Of a DNA stretch of 64,000 nucleotides, positions 36,600-45,456 are shown piece by piece (position 1 is the stretch's first letter; every line of letters begins with the position of its first letter). The DNA comes from Rhizobium mongolense subsp. loessense. GTDB lineage: Bacteria > Pseudomonadota > Alphaproteobacteria > Rhizobiales > Rhizobiaceae. Below the pieces are notes generated by a model. The model was not told where the DNA came from. It saw nothing but the letters and a program-made list of their open reading frames with translations, and did not search any database. The stretch lies in NCBI RefSeq assembly GCF_900099775.1, contig NZ_FMTM01000001.1:682001-746000 (forward strand). Reading direction: 5' to 3'. Both the position numbers and the translations under genes were made by a program.

Positions 36600-37604
36600 C
36601 TAATACCGAATACGTGGGTTGATGAAGCCATAGGTGATATCGACGATCAGATTGACCAGCATGATGATGCCGGCAATCAGCAGCAGACCACCCTGGACAA
36701 CCGCATAGTCCCGCTTGAACACCGAATCGACCATCCACTTGCCGATACCGGGCCAGGAAAAGATCGTCTCGGTCAGGATCGCGCCCGCTAGAAGGACGCC
36801 GATCTGCAGACCGATGGTCGTCACAACCGGTATCATGGCGTTGCGCAGTGCATGCACGCCAACGACTCGAAGTGGCTTCAAGCCCTTGGAGCGGGCAGTC
36901 CGCACATAGTCTTCGCCAAGCACTTCGAGCATCGCCGAGCGGGTCTGGCGCGCGATGACGGCAAGCGGAATGGTGGCAAGCACGATCGTCGGCAAAATGA
37001 GATAGCTGACGGCGGAGCGGAAGGCGCCCGCCTGGCCCGACAGCAGGCTGTCGATGAGCATGAAGCCGGTGACCGGCTTGAAGAAATACATGAGCGAGAT
37101 GCGGCCCGAAACGGGCGTCCAGCCGAGATAGCCGGAGAAGAAGATGATGAGCAGCAGGCCCCACCAGAAGATCGGCATCGAATAGCCGACAAGGGCGACC
37201 CCCATCACACTCTGGTCGAACCACGTGCCTCGCTTGACGGCGGCAAAGACGCCGGCGGGCACGCCAAGACAGACCGCCAGAAGAATGGCACAAAGCGAGA
37301 GCTCGAGCGTTGCCGGGAAGAGCGCACCAAAATCACCGAGAACCGGGCGCTTCGTGACGATCGACGTTCCGAAGTCGCCCTGCAGCACTTTGCCGAGGTA
37401 ATCGAAGTACTGGATGTACATGGGTCGGTCGAAACCGAGATCGTGCATGATCTGGGCGTGACGCTCAGGCGCCATCACGCGTTCACCCGACAGAAGCATG
37501 ACTGGATCGCCGGGAAGCATGCGGATGAACGAGAAGGCAATGAGCGTGACGCCGAGGAATGTTGGGATCAGGACCGCGAGGCGCCCGATGAGAAATCGCA
37601 ACAT
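36600..37604 (-). CDS. dppB: dipeptide ABC transporter permease DppB
   Basis: 334 residues, full length for DppB. The MLRFLIGRLAVLIPTFLGVTLIAFSFIRMLPGDPV start is the family's opening helix. The EAA loop VVGVHALRNAMIPVVTTIGLQIGVLLAGAI contacts the ATPases. It follows dppA after an 86 bp gap containing two perfect hairpins, and dppC begins 10 bp after its stop. Confidence 0.93.
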   Translation of the reverse strand: MLRFLIGRLAVLIPTFLGVTLIAFSFIRMLPGDPVMLLSGERVMAPERHAQIMHDLGFDRPMYIQYFDYLGKVLQGDFGTSIVTKRPVLGDFGALFPATLELSLCAILLAVCLGVPAGVFAAVKRGTWFDQSVMGVALVGYSMPIFWWGLLLIIFFSGYLGWTPVSGRISLMYFFKPVTGFMLIDSLLSGQAGAFRSAVSYLILPTIVLATIPLAVIARQTRSAMLEVLGEDYVRTARSKGLKPLRVVGVHALRNAMIPVVTTIGLQIGVLLAGAILTETIFSWPGIGKWMVDSVFKRDYAVVQGGLLLIAGIIMLVNLIVDITYGFINPRIRY

Positions 37605-37624
37605 GGCAGATGTTCCAATAGTTT

Positions 37625-37672
37625 CCGGCGGTCAGGGAACCTGACCGCCGGCCAGCCCGGCGTTAGCCGGGC
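37625..37672 (-). repeat. tandem hairpins between dppA and dppB
   Basis: Two perfect inverted repeats lie side by side. The first has stem CCGGCGGTCAGG at 37625-37636 with its complement at 37640-37651 and a 3-base loop. The second has stem GCCCGGC at 37655-37661 with GCCGGGC at 37666-37672 and a 4-base loop. Neither has a T-run on the minus strand. They probably protect the dppA message from 3' decay so that binding protein is made in excess over the permease. Confidence 0.75.
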
Positions 37673-37690
37673 ATTCTTGCATAATTCTTG

Positions 37691-39286
37691 TTATTCGGAA
37701 ATGTCGACGCCGTCGAAGCGGTGGTAGCCGAGCGGATCCTGGACGAAGCCGGAAACCTTCTTGCTGACCGGAATGAAGACGAGCGAATGGTCGAGCGTTG
37801 CCCAGGGAGCTTCCTTCTTGAAGATCAGCTGAGCCTGCTCGTAGGCCTTGGTGCGCTCGGCAACATCTGCCGTCGTCTTGGCCTTGGTCATCAGGTCGTC
37901 GAATTCCTTGTTGCACCACTGCGCGCGGTTGTTGCCGCCGACCGCGTCGCAGCCCAGGAGCGTATCCATGAAGTTGTCCGGATCGCCGTTGTCACCGGTC
38001 CAGCCGAGGATAACGGCACCGTCACGGTCCTTGGCGGAGGAGAGCTTCAGGTATTCGGCCCATTCATGGGTCACGATCTCAACTTCGACGCCGATCTTTG
38101 CGAGGTCGGCCTGCATCAGTTCGGCTGCGCGGCGAGCATTCAGCATGTACGGACGCGAGACGGGCATCGCCCAGAGCTTCATCTTGAGATCCTTGACGCC
38201 GGCATCGGCAAGCATCTTCTTTGCCGCATCCGGATCATACTTGTCGTCTTCGACGGCATCGTTATATGACCACATCGTCGGCGGGATCGGGTTCTTGGCA
38301 ACCGCTGCAGCGCCCTGGAAGACGGCATCGATAATCGCCTGCTTGTTGATCGCCATGTTGAGAGCCTTGCGGACTTCAACCTTGTCGAACGGCGGGACCA
38401 GCGTGTTGTAGGCAACGTAGGAAACGTTGAGGCCGGCCTGTTCCATGACGGTCAGGTTCTCGTCCTTCTTCAATTCGGCTACGTCGGCAGCATTCGGGTA
38501 CGGCATGATGTGGCATTCGCCGGCCTTCAGCTTCTGCGCACGGACGGCAGCGTCGGAGGTGATCGCGAAAACGAGATCGTCAATCTTTTCCTTGCCCTTG
38601 AAGTAGCTCTCGTTGGCCTTGTAGCGGATGACGGCATCCGGCTGGTAGGCGACGAAAGTGAACGGACCGGTGCCGAGCGGCATCTGGTTCATCTGGTTCA
38701 TCTTGCCGTCAGCCGCTAGCTTGTCTGCATATTCCTTCGACAGGATCGAAGCAAAATCCATGGCGAGGTCGGCCATGAAGGGTGCTTCAGGATGCGCCAG
38801 GGTGAACTTGACCGTCAGGTCGTCGACCTTCTCGATCGACTTGATGAGCTCCGGGAAGCCCATGCCGGCGGCATATTCATAGGAACCGCCTTCGACATAC
38901 TTGTTCCACGGATTGTCGGCCTTCAGCTGGCGCTCGAAGGAGAAAATGACGTCGTCGGCGTTGAGATCGCGCGTCGGCGTGAAAAACTCGGTCGTCTGGA
39001 ACTTGACGCCCGACCGCAGCTTGAAGGTGTAAACCGTGCCGTCGTCGGAAACGGTCCAGCTTTCAGCGAGACCCGGCTCGATCTCGGTGCTGCCGTGCTT
39101 GAATTCGACGAGGCGGTTGTAGACGGTGCGCGAGGTCGCGTCGAAGGTCGTGCCTGCGGTGTAGAGGCCCGGATCGAAGCCTTCCGGCGAACCTTCAGAG
39201 CAATAGACAAGGGTTTTTGACCAGGCCGACGTCGCCATGACCGAAGCCAGGGCCGTCGCTGCCAGCAGGACGGAGAGCTTTTTCAT
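37691..39286 (-). CDS. dppA: dipeptide-binding protein DppA
   Basis: 531 residues from the ATG at 39286. Signal peptide MKKLSVLLAATALASVMATSAWS, then the cluster C/SBP_bac_5 fold: LVYCSEGSPEGFDPGLYTAGTTFD at the start, and a C-terminal GYHRFDGVDISE of the E. coli DppA type. It captures dipeptides in the periplasm, and relatives also carry haem and delta-aminolevulinate. The nearby iron regulator RirA is encoded upstream, which makes haem-iron use worth testing. Confidence 0.93.
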   Translation of the reverse strand: MKKLSVLLAATALASVMATSAWSKTLVYCSEGSPEGFDPGLYTAGTTFDATSRTVYNRLVEFKHGSTEIEPGLAESWTVSDDGTVYTFKLRSGVKFQTTEFFTPTRDLNADDVIFSFERQLKADNPWNKYVEGGSYEYAAGMGFPELIKSIEKVDDLTVKFTLAHPEAPFMADLAMDFASILSKEYADKLAADGKMNQMNQMPLGTGPFTFVAYQPDAVIRYKANESYFKGKEKIDDLVFAITSDAAVRAQKLKAGECHIMPYPNAADVAELKKDENLTVMEQAGLNVSYVAYNTLVPPFDKVEVRKALNMAINKQAIIDAVFQGAAAVAKNPIPPTMWSYNDAVEDDKYDPDAAKKMLADAGVKDLKMKLWAMPVSRPYMLNARRAAELMQADLAKIGVEVEIVTHEWAEYLKLSSAKDRDGAVILGWTGDNGDPDNFMDTLLGCDAVGGNNRAQWCNKEFDDLMTKAKTTADVAERTKAYEQAQLIFKKEAPWATLDHSLVFIPVSKKVSGFVQDPLGYHRFDGVDISE

Positions 39287-39629
39287 AATTTTGTTTCCCA
39301 GGTTTGTTCTTTTTTGATCTTTGGAGATCGAGCACAAATATTCCCGATCGGCGGGCCGATGGAACGATATTTATTTGCTGAAAGCAACGGTATCTGCAGA
39401 AAATTTTTCCAGTTGGACAACTTTAGAAATTTTCCGTCAAAAATCGGCCTCATTTGGAAATAATCGGACGTAAGGAGCTGAGTTTTTGTCGCTTTTGGTA
39501 TAATTTCGCGCTTTTTGGATACACGAAAAAGCCACTCGGCGTTCAATCCGGAGGAGCTAAACGCAAAAACCGCAGCTGCATGCTGCGGCTGCGGTCGACG
39601 AGGCTTATTCGACTATTACGTGTCAGGCG
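39287..39629. other. AT-rich intergenic region upstream of dppA
   Basis: About 340 bases, markedly more AT-rich than the surroundings, between the start of dppA and the end of rirA. It should hold the dppA promoter. Apart from the rirA terminator at its right end I can assign no site. Confidence 0.5.
39565..39588 (-). terminator. rho-independent terminator of rirA
   Basis: On the minus strand the stem CCGCAGC / GCTGCGG (39570-39576 and 39582-39588) is followed by five T. It lies about 40 bases after the rirA stop. Confidence 0.85.
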
Positions 39630-40106
39630 TCAGGCAGCCGGAGCGCTGATGGCGGGTTTGCGGTAATCTTCGCCAGTCAGGCCGAGAAGGAAGTTGATCT
39701 GCGGGCGCGCCCTCACGAGATCGTCGATCGAATATTCAGCCAGCACGTCGAAGAAAGCGTTGAGCGCCTTGCGCAGCGCCGAGTTCAAACCGCAGCTGTC
39801 GACCAGCGGGCATTCGACCGCGCCGTCTTCGAAGCACTCGGCCATCGCAAAACTGTCTTCAGTGACTTTGACGACGTCGAAGAGGCTGATGTCCTTCGCC
39901 GGTTTGCCAAGCCGGACGCCACCGTTGCGGCCCCGGACGGTTTCAACCAGGCCTGCCTTGTTCAGCGGCTGCAGAATTTTGAACAGGAAGAGTTCAGAAA
40001 CCCCGTATGCCTTGGCAATTTCGGGAATCCGGCTCAGACGTCCTTCATTGGCAGCGCAATACATCAACATGCGAACCGCATAGTTGGTCTGCTTCGTCAA
40101 TCGCAT
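39630..40106 (-). CDS. rirA: iron-responsive Rrf2-family regulator RirA
   Basis: 158 residues. The Rrf2-type winged helix opens with MRLTKQTNYAVRMLMYCA and has the recognition region EIAKAYGVSELFLFKILQPLNKAG. Three cysteines at 91, 99 and 105 (AECFEDGAVECPLVDSCGL) are the iron-sulfur cluster ligands. In rhizobia RirA with its cluster represses iron-uptake genes under iron sufficiency. The position just upstream of dppA, on the same strand but separated by a terminator, is conserved in relatives as far as I recall. Confidence 0.95.
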   Translation of the reverse strand: MRLTKQTNYAVRMLMYCAANEGRLSRIPEIAKAYGVSELFLFKILQPLNKAGLVETVRGRNGGVRLGKPAKDISLFDVVKVTEDSFAMAECFEDGAVECPLVDSCGLNSALRKALNAFFDVLAEYSIDDLVRARPQINFLLGLTGEDYRKPAISAPAA

Positions 40107-40234
40107 GCCGTTCTCCTGAATCGCGCGGGCTGGATACTCGTATGGATGCTATATAGTGGCTTTCGTAGTTTTGAACAATTCCAAAATATGAAATTTACAT
40201 TCACGTTTGCACAGCTAGCCGCAGCCGCGCCATT

Positions 40235-41284
40235 TCAGTTAGCGTTTCCGGCGTATTTCAGGATGGCTTCTTTCCTTTCTGGCGTACCGGGATGCGTGGA
40301 GAGCATGCTGGTTTCGGAGTGGTCGCCAAGTTTCGTCTCGATCATATCGAAAAAGCGCACGATCGCGGCCGGGTCCATACCGGACCTTCTCATCAGCTCG
40401 ACGGACCTGCGATCTGCTTCGCTTTCGGCTGATCGCGAGTAGGAAAGCGCCAGCAATCCACCGCCTTGGGTCAGGACATCTTCAACACCTGAGCCGACGT
40501 CTCCGGCAATCAGCATTACCAAGCCTGCGATGCCGGCGGCGCGATAGATTTGACGCAGGCTGTGCTTATGCTCGACATGGCCGATCTCATGGGCAAGAAC
40601 GGCGGCAATCATTTCGGTGTCGCCACCTGCCATTTCCACGAGTTCATCCGTCAGGACGATATTGCCGTCCGGCAGCGCAAAAGCATTCGGGCCGATCAGG
40701 CCGCCGGAGCGGAAATTCAGCTTGTAACCCCTGACACCACCCTGCGCATTAATTGACACGCGCTCGAAGCGCTCGAGGATGTCTTGCTGGAGATTCGCAG
40801 ACAGGCGGCTCGGTGAAAAGGCGGTATTGTCGAGCGCGTTGATGGCACCGGATGAAATCAGCTGCGGCACAACTGGAGGCGTAACGAGGACTGCAACCTC
40901 GACCATTGCCGGAAGCGCAAAACGATAGGTGCCGAATGCCAGCAGAACAACGCAGAGAGCAAATAGCAGAATGCGCGGATGAAACCTTTCCAGATGATAG
41001 GCGCGGCTGACTGCCTTCCTTCCCCGTGCCCGGAGAAAGGCGTCCACGGCGTCATTGTCGCGTGTTTCGAACACCGAACGGTCGGGAAACGTGACCCGGC
41101 GCGGGATCGATCCGACGCGAGAGCTGAACGACAAGGCCGCGAAGGGGGCGGCCGAATGAACCGCCCCCTCGTTTGCCTGGGCAATGACCTCCCCACTGCG
41201 CGAAACCAGTTGCGCAACAATCGATCCGTTGGAGTTCGGCGGATACCAATCTCCATGTGCAATGACTTCCTCCTCAGAAGCCAA
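40235..41284 (-). CDS. M48-family membrane metallopeptidase
   Basis: 349 residues. A cytoplasmic N-terminal half (about 1-100) is followed by a membrane segment (ILLFALCVVLLAFGTYRFALPA) and a periplasmic peptidase domain with the zinc motif HEIGHVEHKH and the downstream third ligand in SAESEADRRSVELM. The C-terminal LSTHPGTPERKEAI is typical of M48 proteins that help maintain the envelope. It overlaps the DUF898 gene by 11 bases, so the two are co-translated and may share an envelope role. Confidence 0.9.
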   Translation of the reverse strand: MASEEEVIAHGDWYPPNSNGSIVAQLVSRSGEVIAQANEGAVHSAAPFAALSFSSRVGSIPRRVTFPDRSVFETRDNDAVDAFLRARGRKAVSRAYHLERFHPRILLFALCVVLLAFGTYRFALPAMVEVAVLVTPPVVPQLISSGAINALDNTAFSPSRLSANLQQDILERFERVSINAQGGVRGYKLNFRSGGLIGPNAFALPDGNIVLTDELVEMAGGDTEMIAAVLAHEIGHVEHKHSLRQIYRAAGIAGLVMLIAGDVGSGVEDVLTQGGGLLALSYSRSAESEADRRSVELMRRSGMDPAAIVRFFDMIETKLGDHSETSMLSTHPGTPERKEAILKYAGNAN

Positions 41285-42365
41285 AGTCGAATCCTTCCAT
41301 GCTCATATATTCCGCGCCGATCGCCGCTCCGCGTGCTTCCACGGCGGTGACAACCTGATCTATCTCTCCATCGACAAGGATTGCGGTATGCTCGACAATG
41401 TAACGTGCCTGACGCACCGCCGCCCAAGGACGCATCAAGCCGAGCGTGCAGATGGTTACCAGCAAATTCGACAGAGCGATCCAGGCATAACGTCCGCGAC
41501 CCAGATCGCTTCTGAGCTGGTGACGCCCATCGATGGTCATAGATGACCAGACGATGTTGTGAACCGCTGCCCGATAGACAAGGGCTGCCAGGCCATAAAC
41601 GATGAAGACGCCGAAAAGCGCCAGATAGAGCAATCCAACAATCGCAGCCGTCGCCTCGCGCTCGTCAGTCTGCGCACCATCGAGTAGCGGCATGACTGCA
41701 CCTGCCGCGCCCAAACCGATGACCGCGAGGATGATGCCGCCAACGACAACCATCAGCGCCGGGATCACGAGAGCCCGATAGAGTGAGCCGATACGCGGAT
41801 CGGTATGGAACGTACGGTCGCCGTAGCGCAGGTTGTTAAATACATAACGGTTGAGCCAGCGGCTGGCGAACGGCGCGAGCAGGCCGAGGGATATCGCCGC
41901 CAGCAGGCTTGCGAGAATGACCGCGACGAAGGCGCCGCCGGCGCCGCCTACAAAGTCAAACCGAACATTCCTGTAGCTTGTGACACGGGCATTGAACCGC
42001 ATGCCCCGCATGATCAGCCAAGGCAACGCGACAAAGATGGCCAACGTCGTGACAAGCGAAAAGAGCGGGTTGATGGTGGTTATGACGTTGACGATGATGA
42101 TGGCAGCAAAGACGATCAAACGGCCGATGAAAATCTGCTTGCCGGTCGCATGATATTCGAACGCGCGTCCGAGCAGGACCGTATTGCCATAGAAATACCG
42201 GTTGCGCCGAACCTTCGCCCAGGCCGAATAAATACCGAGCGTGACGATCGTAAGAAGCACGTTCACGATCCAGATGCCGAAATACTCCGAAGCGCTGCCC
42301 GTGAATTTCGCGCGTTGAAACGGATTTGCCGGCGTGTCCGCCAGCATCTGGTTCTTAAAAAGCAT
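41274..42365 (-). CDS. DUF898 (YjgN-like) membrane protein
   Basis: 363 residues. The opening FTGSASEYFGIWIVNVLLTIVTLGIYSAWAKVRRNRYFYGNT is the DUF898 signature, and the same pattern recurs in the second half (LSNLLVTICTLGLMRPWAAVRQARY), so the protein is an internal duplication with about six or seven membrane helices. The function is unknown. Its overlap with the M48 peptidase gene suggests a common role in the membrane. Confidence 0.85.
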   Translation of the reverse strand: MLFKNQMLADTPANPFQRAKFTGSASEYFGIWIVNVLLTIVTLGIYSAWAKVRRNRYFYGNTVLLGRAFEYHATGKQIFIGRLIVFAAIIIVNVITTINPLFSLVTTLAIFVALPWLIMRGMRFNARVTSYRNVRFDFVGGAGGAFVAVILASLLAAISLGLLAPFASRWLNRYVFNNLRYGDRTFHTDPRIGSLYRALVIPALMVVVGGIILAVIGLGAAGAVMPLLDGAQTDEREATAAIVGLLYLALFGVFIVYGLAALVYRAAVHNIVWSSMTIDGRHQLRSDLGRGRYAWIALSNLLVTICTLGLMRPWAAVRQARYIVEHTAILVDGEIDQVVTAVEARGAAIGAEYMSMEGFDFGF

Positions 42366-42479
42366 TCGCTGTTTCCCTACCCCTTCGCCGGCCGATCCGG
42401 CGTCTGGGCGAAAACTAGCCAGTCTTCCTCAAGCTGAGAAGCATGCGTATGAAAATTTAACAACTTAAAATCGCAAAAT

Positions 42480-42500
42480 TGGGGGCCGTGGTGGCCCCCA
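42480..42500 (-). terminator. rho-independent terminator of mmsA
   Basis: Perfect 8-bp stem TGGGGGCC / GGCCCCCA with a 5-base loop, followed on the minus strand by AATTTT. It lies 25 bases after the mmsA stop. Confidence 0.8.
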
Positions 42501-42525
42501 ATCGGTATTCACGTGCTTTTCGATA

Positions 42526-44022
42526 CTACTTCATGGTCGGCATGACGAATTCGGCGCCGTCCTTGATGCCTGACGGCCAGCGGGCGGTGACGGTCTTGGT
42601 CTTGGTCCAGAACTTGATCGAGTCCGTACCGTGCTGGTTGAGGTCGCCGAAGCTGGAGGCCTTCCAGCCGCCGAAGGAGTGATAGGCGAGCGGAACCGGG
42701 ATCGGAACATTGATGCCAATCATGCCGATATTGATGCGCGAGGCGAAGTCGCGGGCGGCATCGCCGTCGCGGGTATAGATGGCGACGCCGTTGCCGTATT
42801 CGTGCTTCATCGGCAGATCGAGGGCCTCTTCGTAGTTCTTGGCGCGGACGACTGAAAGCACAGGTCCGAAGATTTCGGTCTTGTAGATGTCCATGTCAGG
42901 CGTGACGTGATCGAACAGCGAACCGCCGACGAAATAGCCGTCTTCATAACCCTGCAGCTTGAAGCCACGGCCGTCGACGACGAGTTTCGCGCCCTGCTCG
43001 ACGCCGCGATCGATCAGGCTATTGACGCGGGCATAGGCTTCCTTGGTGACGAGCGGTCCCATGTCGGCCTTGTCGTCGGTATAAGGGCCGATGCGCAGCG
43101 ACTCGATCTTCGGGGTCAGCTTCTCGACGAGGCGGTTTGCGGTTTCCTCACCGACGGGAACCGCAACCGAGATCGCCATGCAGCGTTCGCCAGCCGAACC
43201 GTAACCTGCGCCCATCAGCGCGTTGACGGCCTGGTCCAAGTCGGCATCCGGCATGATGATCATGTGGTTCTTCGCGCCGCCGAAGCACTGGGCACGCTTG
43301 CCGTTCATGGCGGCAGTGCCATAGACGTAACGGGCGATCGGCGTGGAACCGACGAAGGAGACGGCGCCGATATCCGGGTCCGTCAGGATCGCATCGACGG
43401 CGGCCTTGTCGCCGTTGACGACGTTCAGGATGCCGGCCGGAAGTCCGGCTTCGATCATCAGTTCGGCCAGACGCAGAGGAACGGACGGGTCGCGCTCGGA
43501 GGGCTTGAGAATGAAGGCGTTGCCGCAGGCGATTGCCGGCGCAAACATCCACATCGGGATCATGGCTGGGAAGTTGAATGGGGTGATGCCAGCGCCAATG
43601 CCGACGGCCTGGCGGAGCGAATACATGTCGATCGCCGGACCTGCGCCTTCGGTAAATTCGCCCTTCTGCAGATGCGGGATACCGCAGACGAATTCGCAGA
43701 CTTCAAGACCGCGGACGATATCGCCCTTGGAGTCTTCGACAGTCTTGCCGTGCTCCCTGGAGAGCAGCTCGGCAAGCTCGTCCATATGCTTGTTCAAGAG
43801 TTCCACGAACTTGAAGAAGACGCGGGAGCGGCGCTGCGGATTGGTTGCGGCCCACTTCGGCTGCGCCGCCTTGGCGTTTTCGACCGCGGCACGGATTTCC
43901 TCGACGCTTGCGAGCGCCACCGTCGCCTGAACCTCACCGGTTGCCGGGTTGTAGACGTTGCTGCTGCGGCCGCTTTTGCCCCCAACATGCTTGCCGCCAA
44001 TGAAATGACCGATCTCACGCAT
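42526..44022 (-). CDS. mmsA: methylmalonate-semialdehyde dehydrogenase (CoA-acylating)
   Basis: 498 residues from the ATG at 44022 (AGAGGAGG upstream). ALDH-superfamily enzyme with the MmsA/IolA-specific opening IGHFIGGKHVGGKSGRSSNVYNPATG, and the catalytic Cys near residue 281 in GSAGERCMAIS. It converts methylmalonate or malonate semialdehyde with CoA and NAD to propionyl-CoA or acetyl-CoA in valine, beta-alanine and inositol breakdown. The counterpart in S. meliloti is, from memory, annotated iolA. A monooxygenase-LysR unit runs the other way upstream. Confidence 0.93.
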   Translation of the reverse strand: MREIGHFIGGKHVGGKSGRSSNVYNPATGEVQATVALASVEEIRAAVENAKAAQPKWAATNPQRRSRVFFKFVELLNKHMDELAELLSREHGKTVEDSKGDIVRGLEVCEFVCGIPHLQKGEFTEGAGPAIDMYSLRQAVGIGAGITPFNFPAMIPMWMFAPAIACGNAFILKPSERDPSVPLRLAELMIEAGLPAGILNVVNGDKAAVDAILTDPDIGAVSFVGSTPIARYVYGTAAMNGKRAQCFGGAKNHMIIMPDADLDQAVNALMGAGYGSAGERCMAISVAVPVGEETANRLVEKLTPKIESLRIGPYTDDKADMGPLVTKEAYARVNSLIDRGVEQGAKLVVDGRGFKLQGYEDGYFVGGSLFDHVTPDMDIYKTEIFGPVLSVVRAKNYEEALDLPMKHEYGNGVAIYTRDGDAARDFASRINIGMIGINVPIPVPLAYHSFGGWKASSFGDLNQHGTDSIKFWTKTKTVTARWPSGIKDGAEFVMPTMK

Positions 44023-44072
44023 GGATGTGCCTCCTCTTTGATTTCCGTTGATGGTGCATAATCGCACTTCAA

Positions 44073-44115
44073 TTTGCACAAATCAATGCAATGCGATAAG
44101 CAACCGTTGTGCAAA
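44073..44115. promoter_or_regulatory. inverted repeat in the mmsA upstream region
   Basis: A perfect inverted repeat TTTGCACAA (44073-44081) and TTGTGCAAA (44107-44115), 25 bases apart, lies 50 to 95 bases upstream of the mmsA start and before the divergent unit. The spacing fits binding by a LysR-type tetramer, and a LysR gene lies in the divergent unit, so this is a candidate operator. Confidence 0.5.
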
Positions 44116-44218
44116 AATTGAAGCTCCAACTGCGAGCACTCCTCCAGCAGGCCTTCTCAAGGCGCAACCCTGGACAGCCGCGCGCAAGGGGCCGAACTCA
44201 AGAGGAGGTCGTCCATCG

Positions 44219-44578
44219 ATGAGCGGCAAACGTGTCGTGAGAATGGCGGAACTGGAGATAGACCCTGCCCAGCTCGATGCCTATCGTGCGCTCCTGGCTG
44301 ATGAAATCGAGGCGTCGGTCGCGTCCGAACGAGGCGTGCTGACCCTATACGCGGTCTCGATCAAGGATCATCCGGAAAAAATCTGCATCTTCGAAGTCTA
44401 TGCCAGCCAGGAGGACTACGAAGCGCATCTCCGAATGCCGCATTTCCTCAAGTACAAGACGGCGAGCGCCCGCATGGTCCGGTCGCTGTCACTCATTGAT
44501 GTCGATCCCATCATTCTGCGGGGTAAGACCGGCGATCATTTGGCGACGCAGGTTGGCAGCAAGGACACAAGAACATGA
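44219..44578 (+). CDS. antibiotic biosynthesis monooxygenase (ABM) domain protein
   Basis: 119 residues from the ATG at 44219, with AGAGGAGG 10 bases before it. The ABM/dimeric alpha-beta barrel pattern is clear (VRMAELEIDPAQLDAYRALLADEIEASVASERGVLTLYAVSIK, then EVYASQEDYEAHLRMPHFLKYKT). Such proteins are small monooxygenases, or they remove reactive quinones and aldehydes. The stop overlaps the LysR start (ATGA). It is divergent from mmsA. Confidence 0.87.
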   Translation: MSGKRVVRMAELEIDPAQLDAYRALLADEIEASVASERGVLTLYAVSIKDHPEKICIFEVYASQEDYEAHLRMPHFLKYKTASARMVRSLSLIDVDPIILRGKTGDHLATQVGSKDTRT

Positions 44579-45456
44579 ACTGGGACGACGTCCGCATCTT
44601 CCTCGCCGTAGCCAGAACGGGGCAGATCCTTGCCGCCTCCAAGCGGCTGGGGCTCAACCACGCTACCCTCTCGCGGCGCGTGACGTCGCTCGAGGAGGCC
44701 CTGAAGACTCGCCTCTTCACTCGCCGCACCAATGGCTGCGAACTGACTGCCGAAGGCGAAGTGTTCCTCGCCTCGGCAGAGCGGATGGAGACGGAGATGC
44801 TCGCCGCGCAGGCCAACCTCGGCCGCACCGACACGGCTATCGCTGGCACCGTCCGGGTCGGGGCGCCGGACGGCTTCGGCGTTTCCTTTTTGGCCCCGCG
44901 GATCGGACGGCTGATCGAGCGTCATCCAGAGCTGAAAATCCAGTTGGTGCCAGTGCCGCGCTCCTTTTCGCTATCCCAACGCGAGGCGGACATCGCCATC
45001 ACGCTGGAACGGCCCGAACAGGGGCGCCTCGTATCCTCGAAGCTGACCGACTATACGCTGGGGCTCTATGCCTCGCGCGGCTACGCCGAACAGAACGGCC
45101 TGCCCGACAACAACGAGGCGCTCAAGCAGCATCGCCGCATCGGTTATGTCGAGGACCTGCTCTTCTCTCAATCGCTTAATTTCACCGGAGAGGTCATGCG
45201 CAACTGGAGCGCTGGCTTTGAGATCTCCTCGGCGACCGGTCAGACCGAAGCGGTGCGTTCCGGCGCTGGAATCGGCATCTTGCACGACTACATCGCCCGG
45301 CAGTATGACGAACTGGTTCGTATCCTGCCCGATGTCTCGATCCGGCGTGCCTACTGGACGACCTATCACGAGAGCGCCCGCGATCTGGTGCGCGTACGCA
45401 CCGTCGCCGACTTTCTTCAGGAACTGGTCGGCGCGGAACGTCAGATATTTCTCTGA
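44575..45456 (+). CDS. LysR-family transcriptional regulator
   Basis: 293 residues. Winged helix at the N-terminus (WDDVRIFLAVARTGQILAASKRLGLNHATLSRRVTSLEEALKTRLFTRR), then the co-inducer domain (TVRVGAPDGFGVSFLAPRIGRLIERHPELKIQLVP). It is translationally coupled to the monooxygenase gene. Its divergence from mmsA and the inverted repeat between them suggest that it controls one or both units in response to a semialdehyde or related metabolite. Confidence 0.92.
   Translation: MNWDDVRIFLAVARTGQILAASKRLGLNHATLSRRVTSLEEALKTRLFTRRTNGCELTAEGEVFLASAERMETEMLAAQANLGRTDTAIAGTVRVGAPDGFGVSFLAPRIGRLIERHPELKIQLVPVPRSFSLSQREADIAITLERPEQGRLVSSKLTDYTLGLYASRGYAEQNGLPDNNEALKQHRRIGYVEDLLFSQSLNFTGEVMRNWSAGFEISSATGQTEAVRSGAGIGILHDYIARQYDELVRILPDVSIRRAYWTTYHESARDLVRVRTVADFLQELVGAERQIFL

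Noticed and set aside
42907..44061. 384-codon plus-strand frame antisense to mmsA
   Set aside because: mmsA is full length with the catalytic Cys; the antisense frame has no recognisable features.
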